From Methylophilus aquaticus (GTDB taxonomy: Bacteria; Pseudomonadota; Gammaproteobacteria; Burkholderiales; Methylophilaceae), in contig NZ_JAVCAP010000014.1 in the NCBI RefSeq assembly GCF_030769565.1, positions 51,554-115,553 of the forward strand: a stretch of 64,000 bases of DNA, in the 5' to 3' direction. Below, piece by piece: positions 45,650 to 54,637 of the stretch; the stretch's first letter is position 1; every line of letters begins with the position of its first letter. A model generated the notes under the pieces. That model saw only the letters and a program-made list of their open reading frames with translations, was not told the origin of the DNA and ran no database searches. The translations under genes and the position numbers were made by a program.

Positions 45650-47422
45650 CTAGCGCTTTTTAGGGGGCAGCATGTCTGTAATGGTGCCTTCTTTGAGTTC
45701 CGCTGCAAAACACACAGTTTCAGACAACGTCGGGTGGGCATGGATAGTCAATCCAAGGTCATGCGCATCGGCCCCCATTTCAATCGCCAATACCGCTTCT
45801 GCCAGCAACTCCCCGGCATTGGTGCCGACGATGCCTGCACCGATTACGCGATGTGTTTCTTTATCAAAAATCAGCTTGGTAGCACCTTCGGTACGTGCAA
45901 TAGAAATGGCACGTCCACTGGCCGCCCACGGGAAGCTGGCTTTTTCGATGTCGATACCCTTGGCTTTGGCTTCGGTTTCAGTCATGCCGACCCAGGCAAT
46001 TTCTGGATCTGTATAAGCCACCGAAGGAATGACGCTGGCAACAAATTCGACCTTGTGCCCGGCAATCACTTCCGCTGCTACCTTGGCCTCGTGCGTGGCT
46101 TTGTGCGCCAGCATGGGTTGGCCGACGATATCGCCAATAGCGAAAATATGCGGAACATTGGTGCGCATCTGCTTATCCACTGCGATAAAACCGCGATCAT
46201 CCACGGCAACGCCAGCCTTGTCGGCGTCGATATTTTTACCATTTGGGCGGCGACCGATAGAAACGAGTACGCGATCGTATTTTTGTGTTTCCTTGGGCGC
46301 ACTGGCACCTTCGAAATCAACATAGATACCATCGGCTTTGGCTTCAATTTTTGAAACTTTGGTCGATAGCATGATGCTTTCAAACCGTTTTTCCATGCGT
46401 TTTTGTAATGGGCGAACCAGATCGCGGTCGCAACCGGTGATCAGGCCATCCATGAATTCGACGACGCTGACTTTAGAGCCCAGCGCGTCATACACAGTCC
46501 CCATTTCCAGACCGATGATGCCGCCACCAATTACCAGCAGGCGTTTGGGGATGTCTGCCAGTGCCAGTGCACCGGTAGAGTCCATGATGCGTTCATCATC
46601 TGGTGCGCCGGGGAATTTTGTGGCTTGAGAGCCGGCAGCAATAATCGCATTGTCGAATCCAATCAGGGTCACTTTGCCATCCGCCGCTGTCACTGCAATT
46701 TGGTTGGCGCTGGTAAATTTACCTATGCCATTCACTACAGTCACCCCACGCGCCTTGGCCATTTGCGCCAGACCGCCAGTGAGCTTGCCTACCACATCGT
46801 TGGCTTTCCAGTTGCGCAGCTTGTCCAAATCAATCGCAGGTTTGCCAAAACTCAAGCCATGGTGTTCTGTTTCTTCAGCTTCAGTAATTACTTTTGCCGT
46901 GTGCAGCAATGCCTTGGAAGGAATGCAGCCAACATTCAGGCAGACACCGCCGAGTGTTGGGTAGCGCTCAATCAGGACTACTTTTAGACCAAGGTCAGCC
47001 GCACGGAAGGCGGCAGTGTAGCCGCCAGGGCCAGAGCCCAGCACCACGACTTGCGCAGTCAGGTCGTGCTTGCCGCTGGCTTGCGCAGGCGTTGGCGCTG
47101 TTGCAGCAAGCGACGCAGTTGCTGTATTTTGAACGGGGGCTTTAGCAGAAGCCACACTGGCTTCCGGCGTTGCTGCAGTCTTCGCCGACTCCACCACCAG
47201 CACGACACTGCCTTTGGCCACTTTGTCACCCACAGCGACTTTGAGTTCCTTGACGACCCCGGCATGCGAAGAGGGGATATCCATCGACGCTTTGTCTGAC
47301 TCTACTGTAATCAGGGAGTCCTCTTTGGCAATGGTATCACCGACAGCCACCAGTACTTCAATGACGTCCACACTTTCAAAATTGCCGATATCTGGCACAC
47401 TGACTTCTACTAACTGACTCAT
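45650..47422 (-). CDS. lpd: Dihydrolipoyl dehydrogenase with N-terminal lipoyl domain
   Basis: E3 component of the pyruvate dehydrogenase complex, reoxidising dihydrolipoamide with NAD. 590 residues: an N-terminal lipoyl domain (1-80) with the lipoylated Lys in [11 protein letters not shown], an Ala/Pro hinge (80-115), the FAD domain [20 protein letters not shown], the redox disulfide in [16 protein letters not shown], the NAD domain [12 protein letters not shown], and the dimerisation domain with catalytic HAHPTLSE. The lipoyl-E3 fusion is known in betaproteobacteria (for example Neisseria and Ralstonia). It is 5.8 kb from aceF, with other genes between. Confidence 0.97.
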   Translation of the reverse strand: MSQLVEVSVPDIGNFESVDVIEVLVAVGDTIAKEDSLITVESDKASMDIPSSHAGVVKELKVAVGDKVAKGSVVLVVESAKTAATPEASVASAKAPVQNTATASLAATAPTPAQASGKHDLTAQVVVLGSGPGGYTAAFRAADLGLKVVLIERYPTLGGVCLNVGCIPSKALLHTAKVITEAEETEHHGLSFGKPAIDLDKLRNWKANDVVGKLTGGLAQMAKARGVTVVNGIGKFTSANQIAVTAADGKVTLIGFDNAIIAAGSQATKFPGAPDDERIMDSTGALALADIPKRLLVIGGGIIGLEMGTVYDALGSKVSVVEFMDGLITGCDRDLVRPLQKRMEKRFESIMLSTKVSKIEAKADGIYVDFEGASAPKETQKYDRVLVSIGRRPNGKNIDADKAGVAVDDRGFIAVDKQMRTNVPHIFAIGDIVGQPMLAHKATHEAKVAAEVIAGHKVEFVASVIPSVAYTDPEIAWVGMTETEAKAKGIDIEKASFPWAASGRAISIARTEGATKLIFDKETHRVIGAGIVGTNAGELLAEAVLAIEMGADAHDLGLTIHAHPTLSETVCFAAELKEGTITDMLPPKKR

Positions 47423-47502
47423 GAAAACCTTACAATCAAAAGAATATTGCTATTTTATCATCAAAAAAACTACTTAAGTTTCAATTGCATCGCAGGATGT
47501 GA

Positions 47503-47988
47503 TTAGCGTTTATTGGTGGAAAGTGTTCCAGTTTTTTCAAGCGGATTTAACAGCTTTTTCATGGTGCATGTTTCATGACCATAGTTGCCACCTGTGTCAT
47601 CAGGTTCGTAATAATCTGTTTTAAACGACCACATATTTTTATTGAGCTTGGTAAATTGCCCCAGCCCGGTTGAAAATTCTGCATATTTGGCATCAGACAA
47701 TTTAAATGTGAGGGCCAGTTGTTTTCCATTGGTAACCGCTTGTCCTGTGTAACTTTGTTTGTTTTCGGTATGGGTCACCAGATCGTATACGGATGCCATT
47801 GGAGTGCTGTTGCGGCGATTTTTCTTGAGGTAGATGGTCACTTCATAATCACCCACTGCTACATTGTTGCCTTTGCACAAATACTCACCACTGTAATCAA
47901 TGGATTTACTCACCGGAGCGGCTGATGCTTCTGCACTTGAAAATACAGACAGAAAAGAGAGCGTTGTTAAACAGAATTTTATGTTCAT
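47503..47988 (-). CDS. Small exported hypothetical protein
   Basis: 161 residues from the ATG at 47988; the frame is open a further 24 codons without signal features. Signal peptide: FCLTTLSFLSVFSSAEASA, cleavage near residue 22. The mature part has SIDYSGEYLCKGNNVAVGDYEVTIYL and a second conserved-looking Cys in HETCTMKKL, so a disulfide is possible. The fold looks like a beta barrel or lipocalin. I do not recognise a family. It lies between lpd and the plus-strand glucan genes, and has a weak ribosome-binding site. Confidence 0.7.
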   Translation of the reverse strand: MNIKFCLTTLSFLSVFSSAEASAAPVSKSIDYSGEYLCKGNNVAVGDYEVTIYLKKNRRNSTPMASVYDLVTHTENKQSYTGQAVTNGKQLALTFKLSDAKYAEFSTGLGQFTKLNKNMWSFKTDYYEPDDTGGNYGHETCTMKKLLNPLEKTGTLSTNKR

Positions 47989-48220
47989 ATCACTTCGAGA
48001 AAAGATGGTTGTAGCGCGGGTTTTAAAGCATTTTTCAGGCAGTTTGTACTGACTGTGCATGACTTTTCATCATAATTCCAAATGCTTATTTTACCAAGTC
48101 TCTTTTGGACTCTTTTGCAAATTTATCCATCCACAATGCGATTCCATCACCCCTGTCAAACGGTCTGCACAAGCTCGGCATTTGTGAGAGAATATCCGAC
48201 TGTTTTAATAATGCTCCCCC

Positions 48221-49804
48221 ATGATGCTTTCATACCCCTTTAAACGTTTTGCAGTAGCCGTCTTGATGGGGTTGTTTTTTGCAGCCACCTTGTTCTATGT
48301 GTGGCGTGCGCAGCAACCTCAAGTGGTGGTAGATGCACCGCAGCCGTTGCAGTGTGTCTCTTATGCCCCATTTTACAAACCTGGCATGAACCCTACCATT
48401 CAGGATACTTATATAGATCCTTTACAAATTGAGCGAGATTTGAAAGCACTGTCTGTAGTGACTCAATGCGTGCGGACGTATTCCGTTTCGCAAGGGATGG
48501 ATTACGTGCCCAAGGCCGCCCAAAAACTGGGCATGCAGGTTTTATTAGGTACCTGGATTGGCTGGCTGGATGCTGAAAACAGAGTACAACTCCAATTAGC
48601 AGTGCAATTGGCTAATGAATTTAAACAGACAGTCAAGGGTCTCATCGTTGGTAATGAAGTGTTGTTGCGAGGTGAACAGCCAGAAGCCAAAATGCATGAA
48701 TATTTGCAATGGGCACAAGCCAATACAGAAGTGTCGGTGACTTATGCGGATGTTTGGGAGTTCTGGCTAAGACATCCGACACTGGAGCAGGATGTTGATT
48801 TTATTACGGTGCATATTCTGCCTTATTGGGAAGATTTGCCTGTAGCCATTGCGCAGGCGGTACCGCATACCGTTGCCGTGATGAACCGGGTGCAGAACAG
48901 CTTTAAAAAACCTGTGCTGATTGGCGAAACCGGGTGGCCCTCGCAGGGGCGACAGCGCTTTGCTGCTGCGCCAAGTCTGGTCAATGAGGCGCGCTACGTG
49001 CGGGAGTTTTTACAGGCCGCGCACACCAATGGATGGCAATACAATATTATTGAGGCCGTTGACCAGCCATGGAAGCGTGAACTGGAAGGCACTGTTGGCG
49101 GCTATTGGGGATTGTTTGATGTGGACCTAAAACCTAAATTCGCCATGCAAGGCAGCGTTTCTGAACGGTATGATGGTCTGTTGCCTTATGTGATTTCACT
49201 CTGTCTTGCGATGCTGGCGGCTGTCTGGGCCTGGCGCAGGCGGTTGCCCTTATCAAGTCAGTTGCTGGTCATTTTTACGGCGGCAACCTTTGGTCTGCAT
49301 GGCTTTCTTCAGGTAGATTATGTGCAACATGCGGCACGGATGCGCAATGAATACCTCATGCTGGGTGGATTGGTCTTGCTGGGGTGGGGGCTGCTATGGT
49401 TGCAAGTGCGACAGCTGTTGAACATGTCATCAAGCCACGGTCTGGAGCAGGGTATGTTGTTGCTATTTGCCGGTGCATTATTTGCGGTGAGTGTCAGTCT
49501 TGGCATCAATGGACGCTATATAGATTTTCCACTCGTGCTTACATTGCTACCAGTGATTGTCGTGTTAATAACGCTTATTTACCAATATGGTCAATATCCG
49601 CGAGCCATGCAGTCAGGGAAGGCTTTTGTGTGGTTACTGGCTGTCTTGACTTTGATCGCCACGAATATTGCGCTTGGCGTGGCGATGCTTGAACTGGGCA
49701 ATACTTCGGCCTGGATGTGGGCCGGACTCTGCGGACTGGCCGCATTCGTATTGCCAGCCAAATCGATGCTGACGCCGCAGGCGGCCATCATCCCTAACGA
49801 TTAA
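48221..49804 (+). CDS. Membrane protein with GH17 (beta-1,3-glucanase-like) domain
   Basis: 527 residues. Signal-anchor helix at 9-28. The GH17 TIM-barrel domain (about 40-310) keeps both catalytic glutamates: GLIVGNEVLLRGE (acid/base) and LIGETGWPSQGR (nucleophile). The C-terminal 200 residues hold about six transmembrane helices. Such proteins can act as beta-1,3-glucanosyltransferases that branch or cyclise beta-glucans. The stop is 28 bp ahead of the next gene, a GH17-GT2 synthase, so the two form an operon for periplasmic or capsular beta-(1,3)(1,6)-glucan. Confidence 0.87.
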   Translation: MMLSYPFKRFAVAVLMGLFFAATLFYVWRAQQPQVVVDAPQPLQCVSYAPFYKPGMNPTIQDTYIDPLQIERDLKALSVVTQCVRTYSVSQGMDYVPKAAQKLGMQVLLGTWIGWLDAENRVQLQLAVQLANEFKQTVKGLIVGNEVLLRGEQPEAKMHEYLQWAQANTEVSVTYADVWEFWLRHPTLEQDVDFITVHILPYWEDLPVAIAQAVPHTVAVMNRVQNSFKKPVLIGETGWPSQGRQRFAAAPSLVNEARYVREFLQAAHTNGWQYNIIEAVDQPWKRELEGTVGGYWGLFDVDLKPKFAMQGSVSERYDGLLPYVISLCLAMLAAVWAWRRRLPLSSQLLVIFTAATFGLHGFLQVDYVQHAARMRNEYLMLGGLVLLGWGLLWLQVRQLLNMSSSHGLEQGMLLLFAGALFAVSVSLGINGRYIDFPLVLTLLPVIVVLITLIYQYGQYPRAMQSGKAFVWLLAVLTLIATNIALGVAMLELGNTSAWMWAGLCGLAAFVLPAKSMLTPQAAIIPND

Positions 49805-49832
49805 TTGATACGAAAGATATAAAACATTGCTT

Positions 49833-52391
49833 ATGTTGTCGTGGTTAAAAAAACTGATTCCTGGTCTGGTCTTTGCATTGTTTTTTTCTGCACTGCATGT
49901 TGGCATGTGGGCGCTGGCTAACCGTGCGCTGCCCCTGATCAGTGTAAAACCGACGGTCAATGGCTTCGCCTACAGTGGCTATCGTGGCGATCAAAGTCCG
50001 CTGGAGGGTCAGCATCCCAATACTGCAGAGTTGGCGCAAGATCTGGATTTGATGCGCAAGCATACAGACCATATTCGTATGTACTCTTCATTAGACTTGA
50101 ATGAGGTTATTCCTTTGGCTGCCAGACGCCAGATGAACGTGATTGCCGGGGCATGGATAGACAGTGACCGTCTGAAGAATACCAGGGAAATTTCCGCATT
50201 AATGGAAAAGCTGGATAACTATACGAATATTGACCGTGTCATTGTGGGTAATGAATCCTTATTGAGAAATGATCTGCCTTTAGAGGATTTGATCCAGTAC
50301 CTTGATGCCGTCCGCGAAAACGTGGATGCCCCCGTTTCTACTGCAGAGCCCTGGCATGTCTGGCTCAAAAATCCAGAGCTGGTCAAGCATGTGGATTATA
50401 TTGCTGTGCATTTGCTGCCCTACCATGAAGGGGTGCCGGTTGAGCGTGCGGTGCAATACACAATGGAGCGTTATCAAGAGCTGCTGGCGACTTATCCTCG
50501 TAAAAAAATTGTCATTACCGAGGTGGGTTGGCCCAGTCGCGGTCCTACGATTGGTGCCTCGGTGGCCAGTGAAGTGAATCAGGCCAGGTTTGTCCGCGAG
50601 TTTTTAGCGCGTAATGCCATTGAAGATCTTGATTACTATCTGATGGAAGCGTTTGACCAGCCTTGGAAAGTGGCATTGGAGGGCTGGGCTGGGGCTTACT
50701 GGGGCATGTATAACGCGGACCGCCATCAAAAATACTCCCTGCAAGGTGCGGTGCCACCTAATAACCGTTGGGCGGCTAAAGCGACATGGTCGACCGTACT
50801 GGCATTCCTGCCGTTGATGTTTATTGCCTGGCGTTTTAAACATTGGGGCATGGGTGGTGTGGTTTCTATGGCAGTGCTGTTTCAGGCCTGTGTGACGACC
50901 TTGGTGATTGCCTGGAATTTGCCGGGAGATTATTACTATTCGTTGCGCGACTTCGTTGTGCTGGTTGGTTTGTTATTAGGTATCGCACTGACTTCGATGG
51001 TCTTGATGATTTATGCCGTCGAGTTCAGCGAGGTCATGTTCAAGCCCTACTGGCGTCGTTTTTTCAAGCGTGCACAACCGCTTGATGCCAAGGATGAACT
51101 GTTTGTTTCTATTCACCTGGCTTGCTACAACGAACCGCCAGAAATGGTTATTGCCACGATTGAAAGTTTGCAACAACTCAAATACACACGTTACGAAGTG
51201 ATTGTGGTGGATAACAACACCAAAGACGAAGCGAAATGGAAGCCGATTGAGGCTTACATGGCGACCATGCCCGATCATTTCCATTTTTATCATTTGCCTT
51301 CCTGGCCTGGTTTTAAAGCGGGTGCCCTGAATTTTGCACTGGATAAAACGCATCCTGATGCAGAAGTCGTCGGCGTGGTTGACGCTGACTATGTGGTCAC
51401 AGATGACTGGTTATCCGATCTGGTACCGCATTTCCTCGAAAAACAAGTTGCAGTGGTGCAGGCACCACAAGCACACCGCGAGTGGGAAAACGACTTTTTT
51501 CATCGCATGTGTAACTGGGAGTTTGAAGGGTTCTTCCGCATAGGCATGCATCACCGGCATGAGCGCAATGCATTAATTCAGCACGGCACCATGACCTTGA
51601 TCCGTCGTGAGTCATTACAAACGCTGGGAGGCTGGTCTGAGTGGTGTATTTGTGAAGATACCGAACTGGGATTACGTCTGCTCGAAACCAATATGGAGTT
51701 ACGTTACATCGACGAAACTTTTGGCCGCGGCTTGACCCCCGCCAACTTCAAAGCCTTGAAGTCACAGCGTAATCGCTGGGCGTTTGGCGCCATGCAGATT
51801 CTCAAGCACCATATGCCCAAGCTGCTGGGGAAATCTACGCTGAACTTCAGTCAGCGCTATCATTTTCTTACGGGTTGGTTTGGCTGGTTTGGTGAGGCTT
51901 TGCAGTTGATTTTTACCATAGGCTCAGTTTTCTGGACCATGGCGATGTTGCTGTTTCCAAAACATTTCAGCTTGCCTGTGGTCGTGATGATTGTCCCGAT
52001 TTTGTGTTTTTTGGCGATTAAAGCGATTTTGGGTCCAATGTTGTACCGGAAAACTATGCATTGTGAGTGGAAAGATATTTTTGGCGCGTCCCTTGCCAGC
52101 TTGGGTTTGTCGCATGCCATTGCCAAAGGCATTATCAACGGGCTTACACACAAGGCCGGCGTATTTGTGGTGACCGCCAAAACCAAGGCTAAGCTCTCTA
52201 ACTGGCAATTGATTGATCCGATACGCGAAGAATTGGCCATTTTGATTGCACTCATCGTGAGCAGTCTGGCCATGTTGTATTCACGAGGGTTCAGCAACCT
52301 GGATGCGCAACTATGGGTGTCTATGCTGGCATTACAATCCTTGCCATACCTGAGCGCAGTTGCCTGTCAGTGGCTGTCTGAAAAGCAGTAA
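49833..52391 (+). CDS. NdvB-like beta-(1,3)-glucan synthase: GH17 domain fused to a GT2 glycosyltransferase
   Basis: 852 residues from the ATG at 49833 (a TTG two codons earlier is less likely). N-terminal helix, GH17-type domain (about 35-300) with both catalytic Glu in RVIVGNESLLRND and VITEVGWPSRGP; three transmembrane helices (about 310-400); a processive GT2 domain (about 425-660) with VVDNNTKDE, the DxD in VGVVDADYVV, the ED of CICEDTELG and the QxxRW motif in QRNRWAFGAMQI; then C-terminal transmembrane helices. This layout is that of NdvB from Bradyrhizobium and Pseudomonas, which make cyclic or branched beta-glucans for osmoadaptation and biofilm tolerance. The product here is inferred. 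Confidence 0.88.
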   Translation: MLSWLKKLIPGLVFALFFSALHVGMWALANRALPLISVKPTVNGFAYSGYRGDQSPLEGQHPNTAELAQDLDLMRKHTDHIRMYSSLDLNEVIPLAARRQMNVIAGAWIDSDRLKNTREISALMEKLDNYTNIDRVIVGNESLLRNDLPLEDLIQYLDAVRENVDAPVSTAEPWHVWLKNPELVKHVDYIAVHLLPYHEGVPVERAVQYTMERYQELLATYPRKKIVITEVGWPSRGPTIGASVASEVNQARFVREFLARNAIEDLDYYLMEAFDQPWKVALEGWAGAYWGMYNADRHQKYSLQGAVPPNNRWAAKATWSTVLAFLPLMFIAWRFKHWGMGGVVSMAVLFQACVTTLVIAWNLPGDYYYSLRDFVVLVGLLLGIALTSMVLMIYAVEFSEVMFKPYWRRFFKRAQPLDAKDELFVSIHLACYNEPPEMVIATIESLQQLKYTRYEVIVVDNNTKDEAKWKPIEAYMATMPDHFHFYHLPSWPGFKAGALNFALDKTHPDAEVVGVVDADYVVTDDWLSDLVPHFLEKQVAVVQAPQAHREWENDFFHRMCNWEFEGFFRIGMHHRHERNALIQHGTMTLIRRESLQTLGGWSEWCICEDTELGLRLLETNMELRYIDETFGRGLTPANFKALKSQRNRWAFGAMQILKHHMPKLLGKSTLNFSQRYHFLTGWFGWFGEALQLIFTIGSVFWTMAMLLFPKHFSLPVVVMIVPILCFLAIKAILGPMLYRKTMHCEWKDIFGASLASLGLSHAIAKGIINGLTHKAGVFVVTAKTKAKLSNWQLIDPIREELAILIALIVSSLAMLYSRGFSNLDAQLWVSMLALQSLPYLSAVACQWLSEKQ

Positions 52392-52807
52392 TGGGATTGT
52401 GCAAGAATCCCGGTAAATAGACTGTTGTACGCATGAAAGTAAATCCTAAGAGTGCATCTCTTAGTCGTCCTCGCGAACGCGGTAATATCGGGCGCTTGAT
52501 TTTTTTGTTAAAAATGGCCTCTTCTTAGTTCAGCCGAGTCTCGTAAATATTGAATTAGCTATCTGGTTATTATGGGTGATGACAATACAAGTCGGATAAA
52601 AGACACTTGTCAGAGTGCGTCTGGCAAACGTATGCCGGTAGAGGGTGTTTTTGCGTATTTGCTGGCAAACCGTTTCAAGCTGAGCAGCCACAAGTTGGGA
52701 ATGTCTGGTGAGCGGGCAGGTTTTTGTCGGGATTTGTTTGTAGTGCAGGTGTCATGGCAGCAGAAGCCTGCGAGGCCGCAGCTGACGTTGCTTTAGCTCG
52801 TATCATC
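52392..52807 (+). other. Intergenic region before the GGCT gene
   Basis: About 415 bp. A 7-bp perfect hairpin CTAAGAG/CTCTTAG with a TGCAT loop lies at 52446-52464. A 74-codon frame (52572-52796) and the upstream extension of the next gene have no ribosome-binding site or recognisable family and are not called. Confidence 0.5.
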
Positions 52808-53239
52808 ATGTCTGATCTGTTGTTTGTTTATGGGACGCTGCGCAAAGGTAACGCCAATAAGATGTCAGCGTATCTATCCACACATGCACAGTTTCTCACG
52901 CATGCCTGGTTTCAGGGGCTTATGTTCCAAATCAGCTATTATCCCGGGGTGATAGCTTCGGAGGATGTAAACGACTGCGTATACGGTGAGGTTTACAAGT
53001 TAAATGATCCGGATAGCGCGCTGGCGATATTGGATGCGTATGAAGAGTGCAGTGCGCAGCATACGCAACCTGCTGAATATAAGCGCGTCATAGCACGCAT
53101 TCATGCTAAGGATGGAACCTTATTCGAACAAGTATGGATTTATCTTTATCAATGGCCAATCAATGACAAGGTACTGATTAAAGAAGGTGACTTTATGAAA
53201 GGGCTTGGCTTGTGCGAGCTTAAAACAATGGGCGCTTGA
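52808..53239 (+). CDS. Gamma-glutamylcyclotransferase (AIG2-like) family protein
   Basis: 143 residues from the ATG at 52808 (MSDLLFVYGTLRKGNAN). The YGTLRKG substrate-binding motif is at the N-terminus, and the probable catalytic Glu lies in ILDAYEECSAQ near residue 79. VNDCVYGEVYKL and VWIYLYQWP complete the beta-barrel pattern. Members cleave gamma-glutamyl amines or gamma-glutamyl peptides to 5-oxoproline; the exact substrate cannot be told. The stop codon lies inside the terminator hairpin shared with convergent aceF. Confidence 0.88.
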   Translation: MSDLLFVYGTLRKGNANKMSAYLSTHAQFLTHAWFQGLMFQISYYPGVIASEDVNDCVYGEVYKLNDPDSALAILDAYEECSAQHTQPAEYKRVIARIHAKDGTLFEQVWIYLYQWPINDKVLIKEGDFMKGLGLCELKTMGA

Positions 53240-53253
53240 TGCGCCCATTGTTT
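53223..53253. terminator. Bidirectional terminator at the GGCT/aceF junction
   Basis: AAACAATGGGCGC (53223-53235), TTGAT loop, GCGCCCATTGTTT (53241-53253): a 13-bp perfect stem ending in A/T tracts on both strands. It overlaps the last codons of the GGCT gene and ends 13 bp from the aceF stop. Confidence 0.85.
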
Positions 53254-53266
53254 AGACTGTAAAAAA

Positions 53267-54610
53267 TTACAGCAACAAACGTCTTACATCACTCAACATC
53301 ACGCGCAGGTGGCTGGTGAATCTTGCGCCATCTGCGCCATCGATCACGCGGTGATCATAAGACAATGACAATGGCATGATCAGGCGTGGGTCAAAGCCGC
53401 CGCTGTCTTTGTTATAGACCGGTTGCATGGCCGCACGGGAAACCCCCAAAATCGCCACTTCTGGGCAGTTGATAATCGGCGTAAACATGGTGCCGCCGAT
53501 ACCTCCCAGGCTGGAGATGGTAAAGCAGCCGCCTTGCATTTCTTCTACCTTCAATTTGCGCTCGCGCGCTTTGGCAGAGAGGTCAGCCAGATCACGCGCA
53601 ATGTCCATCACGTCTTTTTGGTTCACATCACGCACGACAGGTACAACCAGCCCGTCAGGCGTATCACAGGCGAAGCCGATATTGTAGTATTGCTTGAGAA
53701 TCAGGCTATCACCTTCTGGCGAAAGCGAGGCGTTAAAGTTGGGGTAAGTGCGCAGGGCATTGACCACAGCTTTCATCAGGAAAGCCAGCAACGTGAGTTT
53801 GACGCCACGCTTTTCAGCTTCTGCCAGCATGGATTTACGGAAATCTTCCAGATCGGTAATGTCGGCCTCGTCAAACTGAGTCACGTGCGGGGCAGTCACC
53901 CAGTTGCGGTGCAGGTTAGCGCCAGACAGTTTTTTGATGCGCGACAATGGTTTGTTTTCAATCGCGCCGAACTGGCTGAAATCAATCACTGGCATCGGCA
54001 AGGTGCTCAGGCCTGTGCCTACGCCCATATTTTCTGAACGTGGTTTCGACAGTTCGCCTTTAACGTATGCCTGCACATCTGTTTGTACGATGCGGTTTTT
54101 CGGGCCTGTGGCTTTCACCAGTGCCAGATTGACCCCTAATTCACGCGCAAATTTACGCACTGAAGGGCTGGCATGCGCCAATTTTCCAGTCACGCCTACA
54201 CTGGATTGCGCTACAGGGTTAGGGGTGGCTTGCGGTTGCACAACCTGCGGGACTTCGGCAACAGGGCGAGTGGGCTCAGGAATGGCGACGGTTTTTTCAT
54301 CGACTTTGACTGTCGCGACGACCGGGGTTGCCGTGGGTTGCGCAGCCACTTTTTCGGCCGGCGCTGCTTCTGCGGCAGTATCCAGCGTCAAAATCAGTGC
54401 ACCTTGCTTGGTTTTGTCGCCAACCTTAATGTGTATTTCCTTCACAACCCCCGACAGAGAGGAGGGGATATCCATGGATGCTTTGTCAGATTCAACCGTG
54501 ATCAGAGAGTCTTCTTTGGCCACCGTGTCACCCACGCTGACCAACACTTCAATGACATCCACGCTCTCAAAGTTGCCAATATCTGGCACGAGTACTTCTT
54601 TGATAGACAT
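53267..54610 (-). CDS. aceF: Dihydrolipoamide acetyltransferase (E2 of pyruvate dehydrogenase)
   Basis: 447 residues: one N-terminal lipoyl domain (1-80, Lys in [11 protein letters not shown]), an Ala/Pro/Val hinge (80-140), the E1/E3-binding domain (about 143-180, ASPSVRKFARELGVNL), a second linker, and the catalytic domain (about 215-447) with WVTAPHVTQFDEADIT and the active site SYDHRVIDGADGARF. Many relatives have two or three lipoyl domains; one is the short form. It lies 27 bp after aceE in the same operon. The lipoyl sequence is nearly identical to that of lpd, which suggests a shared origin. Confidence 0.97.
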   Translation of the reverse strand: MSIKEVLVPDIGNFESVDVIEVLVSVGDTVAKEDSLITVESDKASMDIPSSLSGVVKEIHIKVGDKTKQGALILTLDTAAEAAPAEKVAAQPTATPVVATVKVDEKTVAIPEPTRPVAEVPQVVQPQATPNPVAQSSVGVTGKLAHASPSVRKFARELGVNLALVKATGPKNRIVQTDVQAYVKGELSKPRSENMGVGTGLSTLPMPVIDFSQFGAIENKPLSRIKKLSGANLHRNWVTAPHVTQFDEADITDLEDFRKSMLAEAEKRGVKLTLLAFLMKAVVNALRTYPNFNASLSPEGDSLILKQYYNIGFACDTPDGLVVPVVRDVNQKDVMDIARDLADLSAKARERKLKVEEMQGGCFTISSLGGIGGTMFTPIINCPEVAILGVSRAAMQPVYNKDSGGFDPRLIMPLSLSYDHRVIDGADGARFTSHLRVMLSDVRRLLL

Positions 54611-54637
54611 ATTGTGTAATTTCCTTATGTCGTGACC

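Noticed and set aside
52440..52520. Possible tRNA or small RNA in the gap after the glucan synthase gene
   Set aside because: A single 7-bp hairpin is seen, but no cloverleaf, T-loop GTTCRANNC box or terminator that would define an RNA gene.
52572..52796. 74-codon plus-strand frame before the GGCT gene
   Set aside because: No ribosome-binding site, no recognisable family; overlaps the gap upstream of a well-supported gene.
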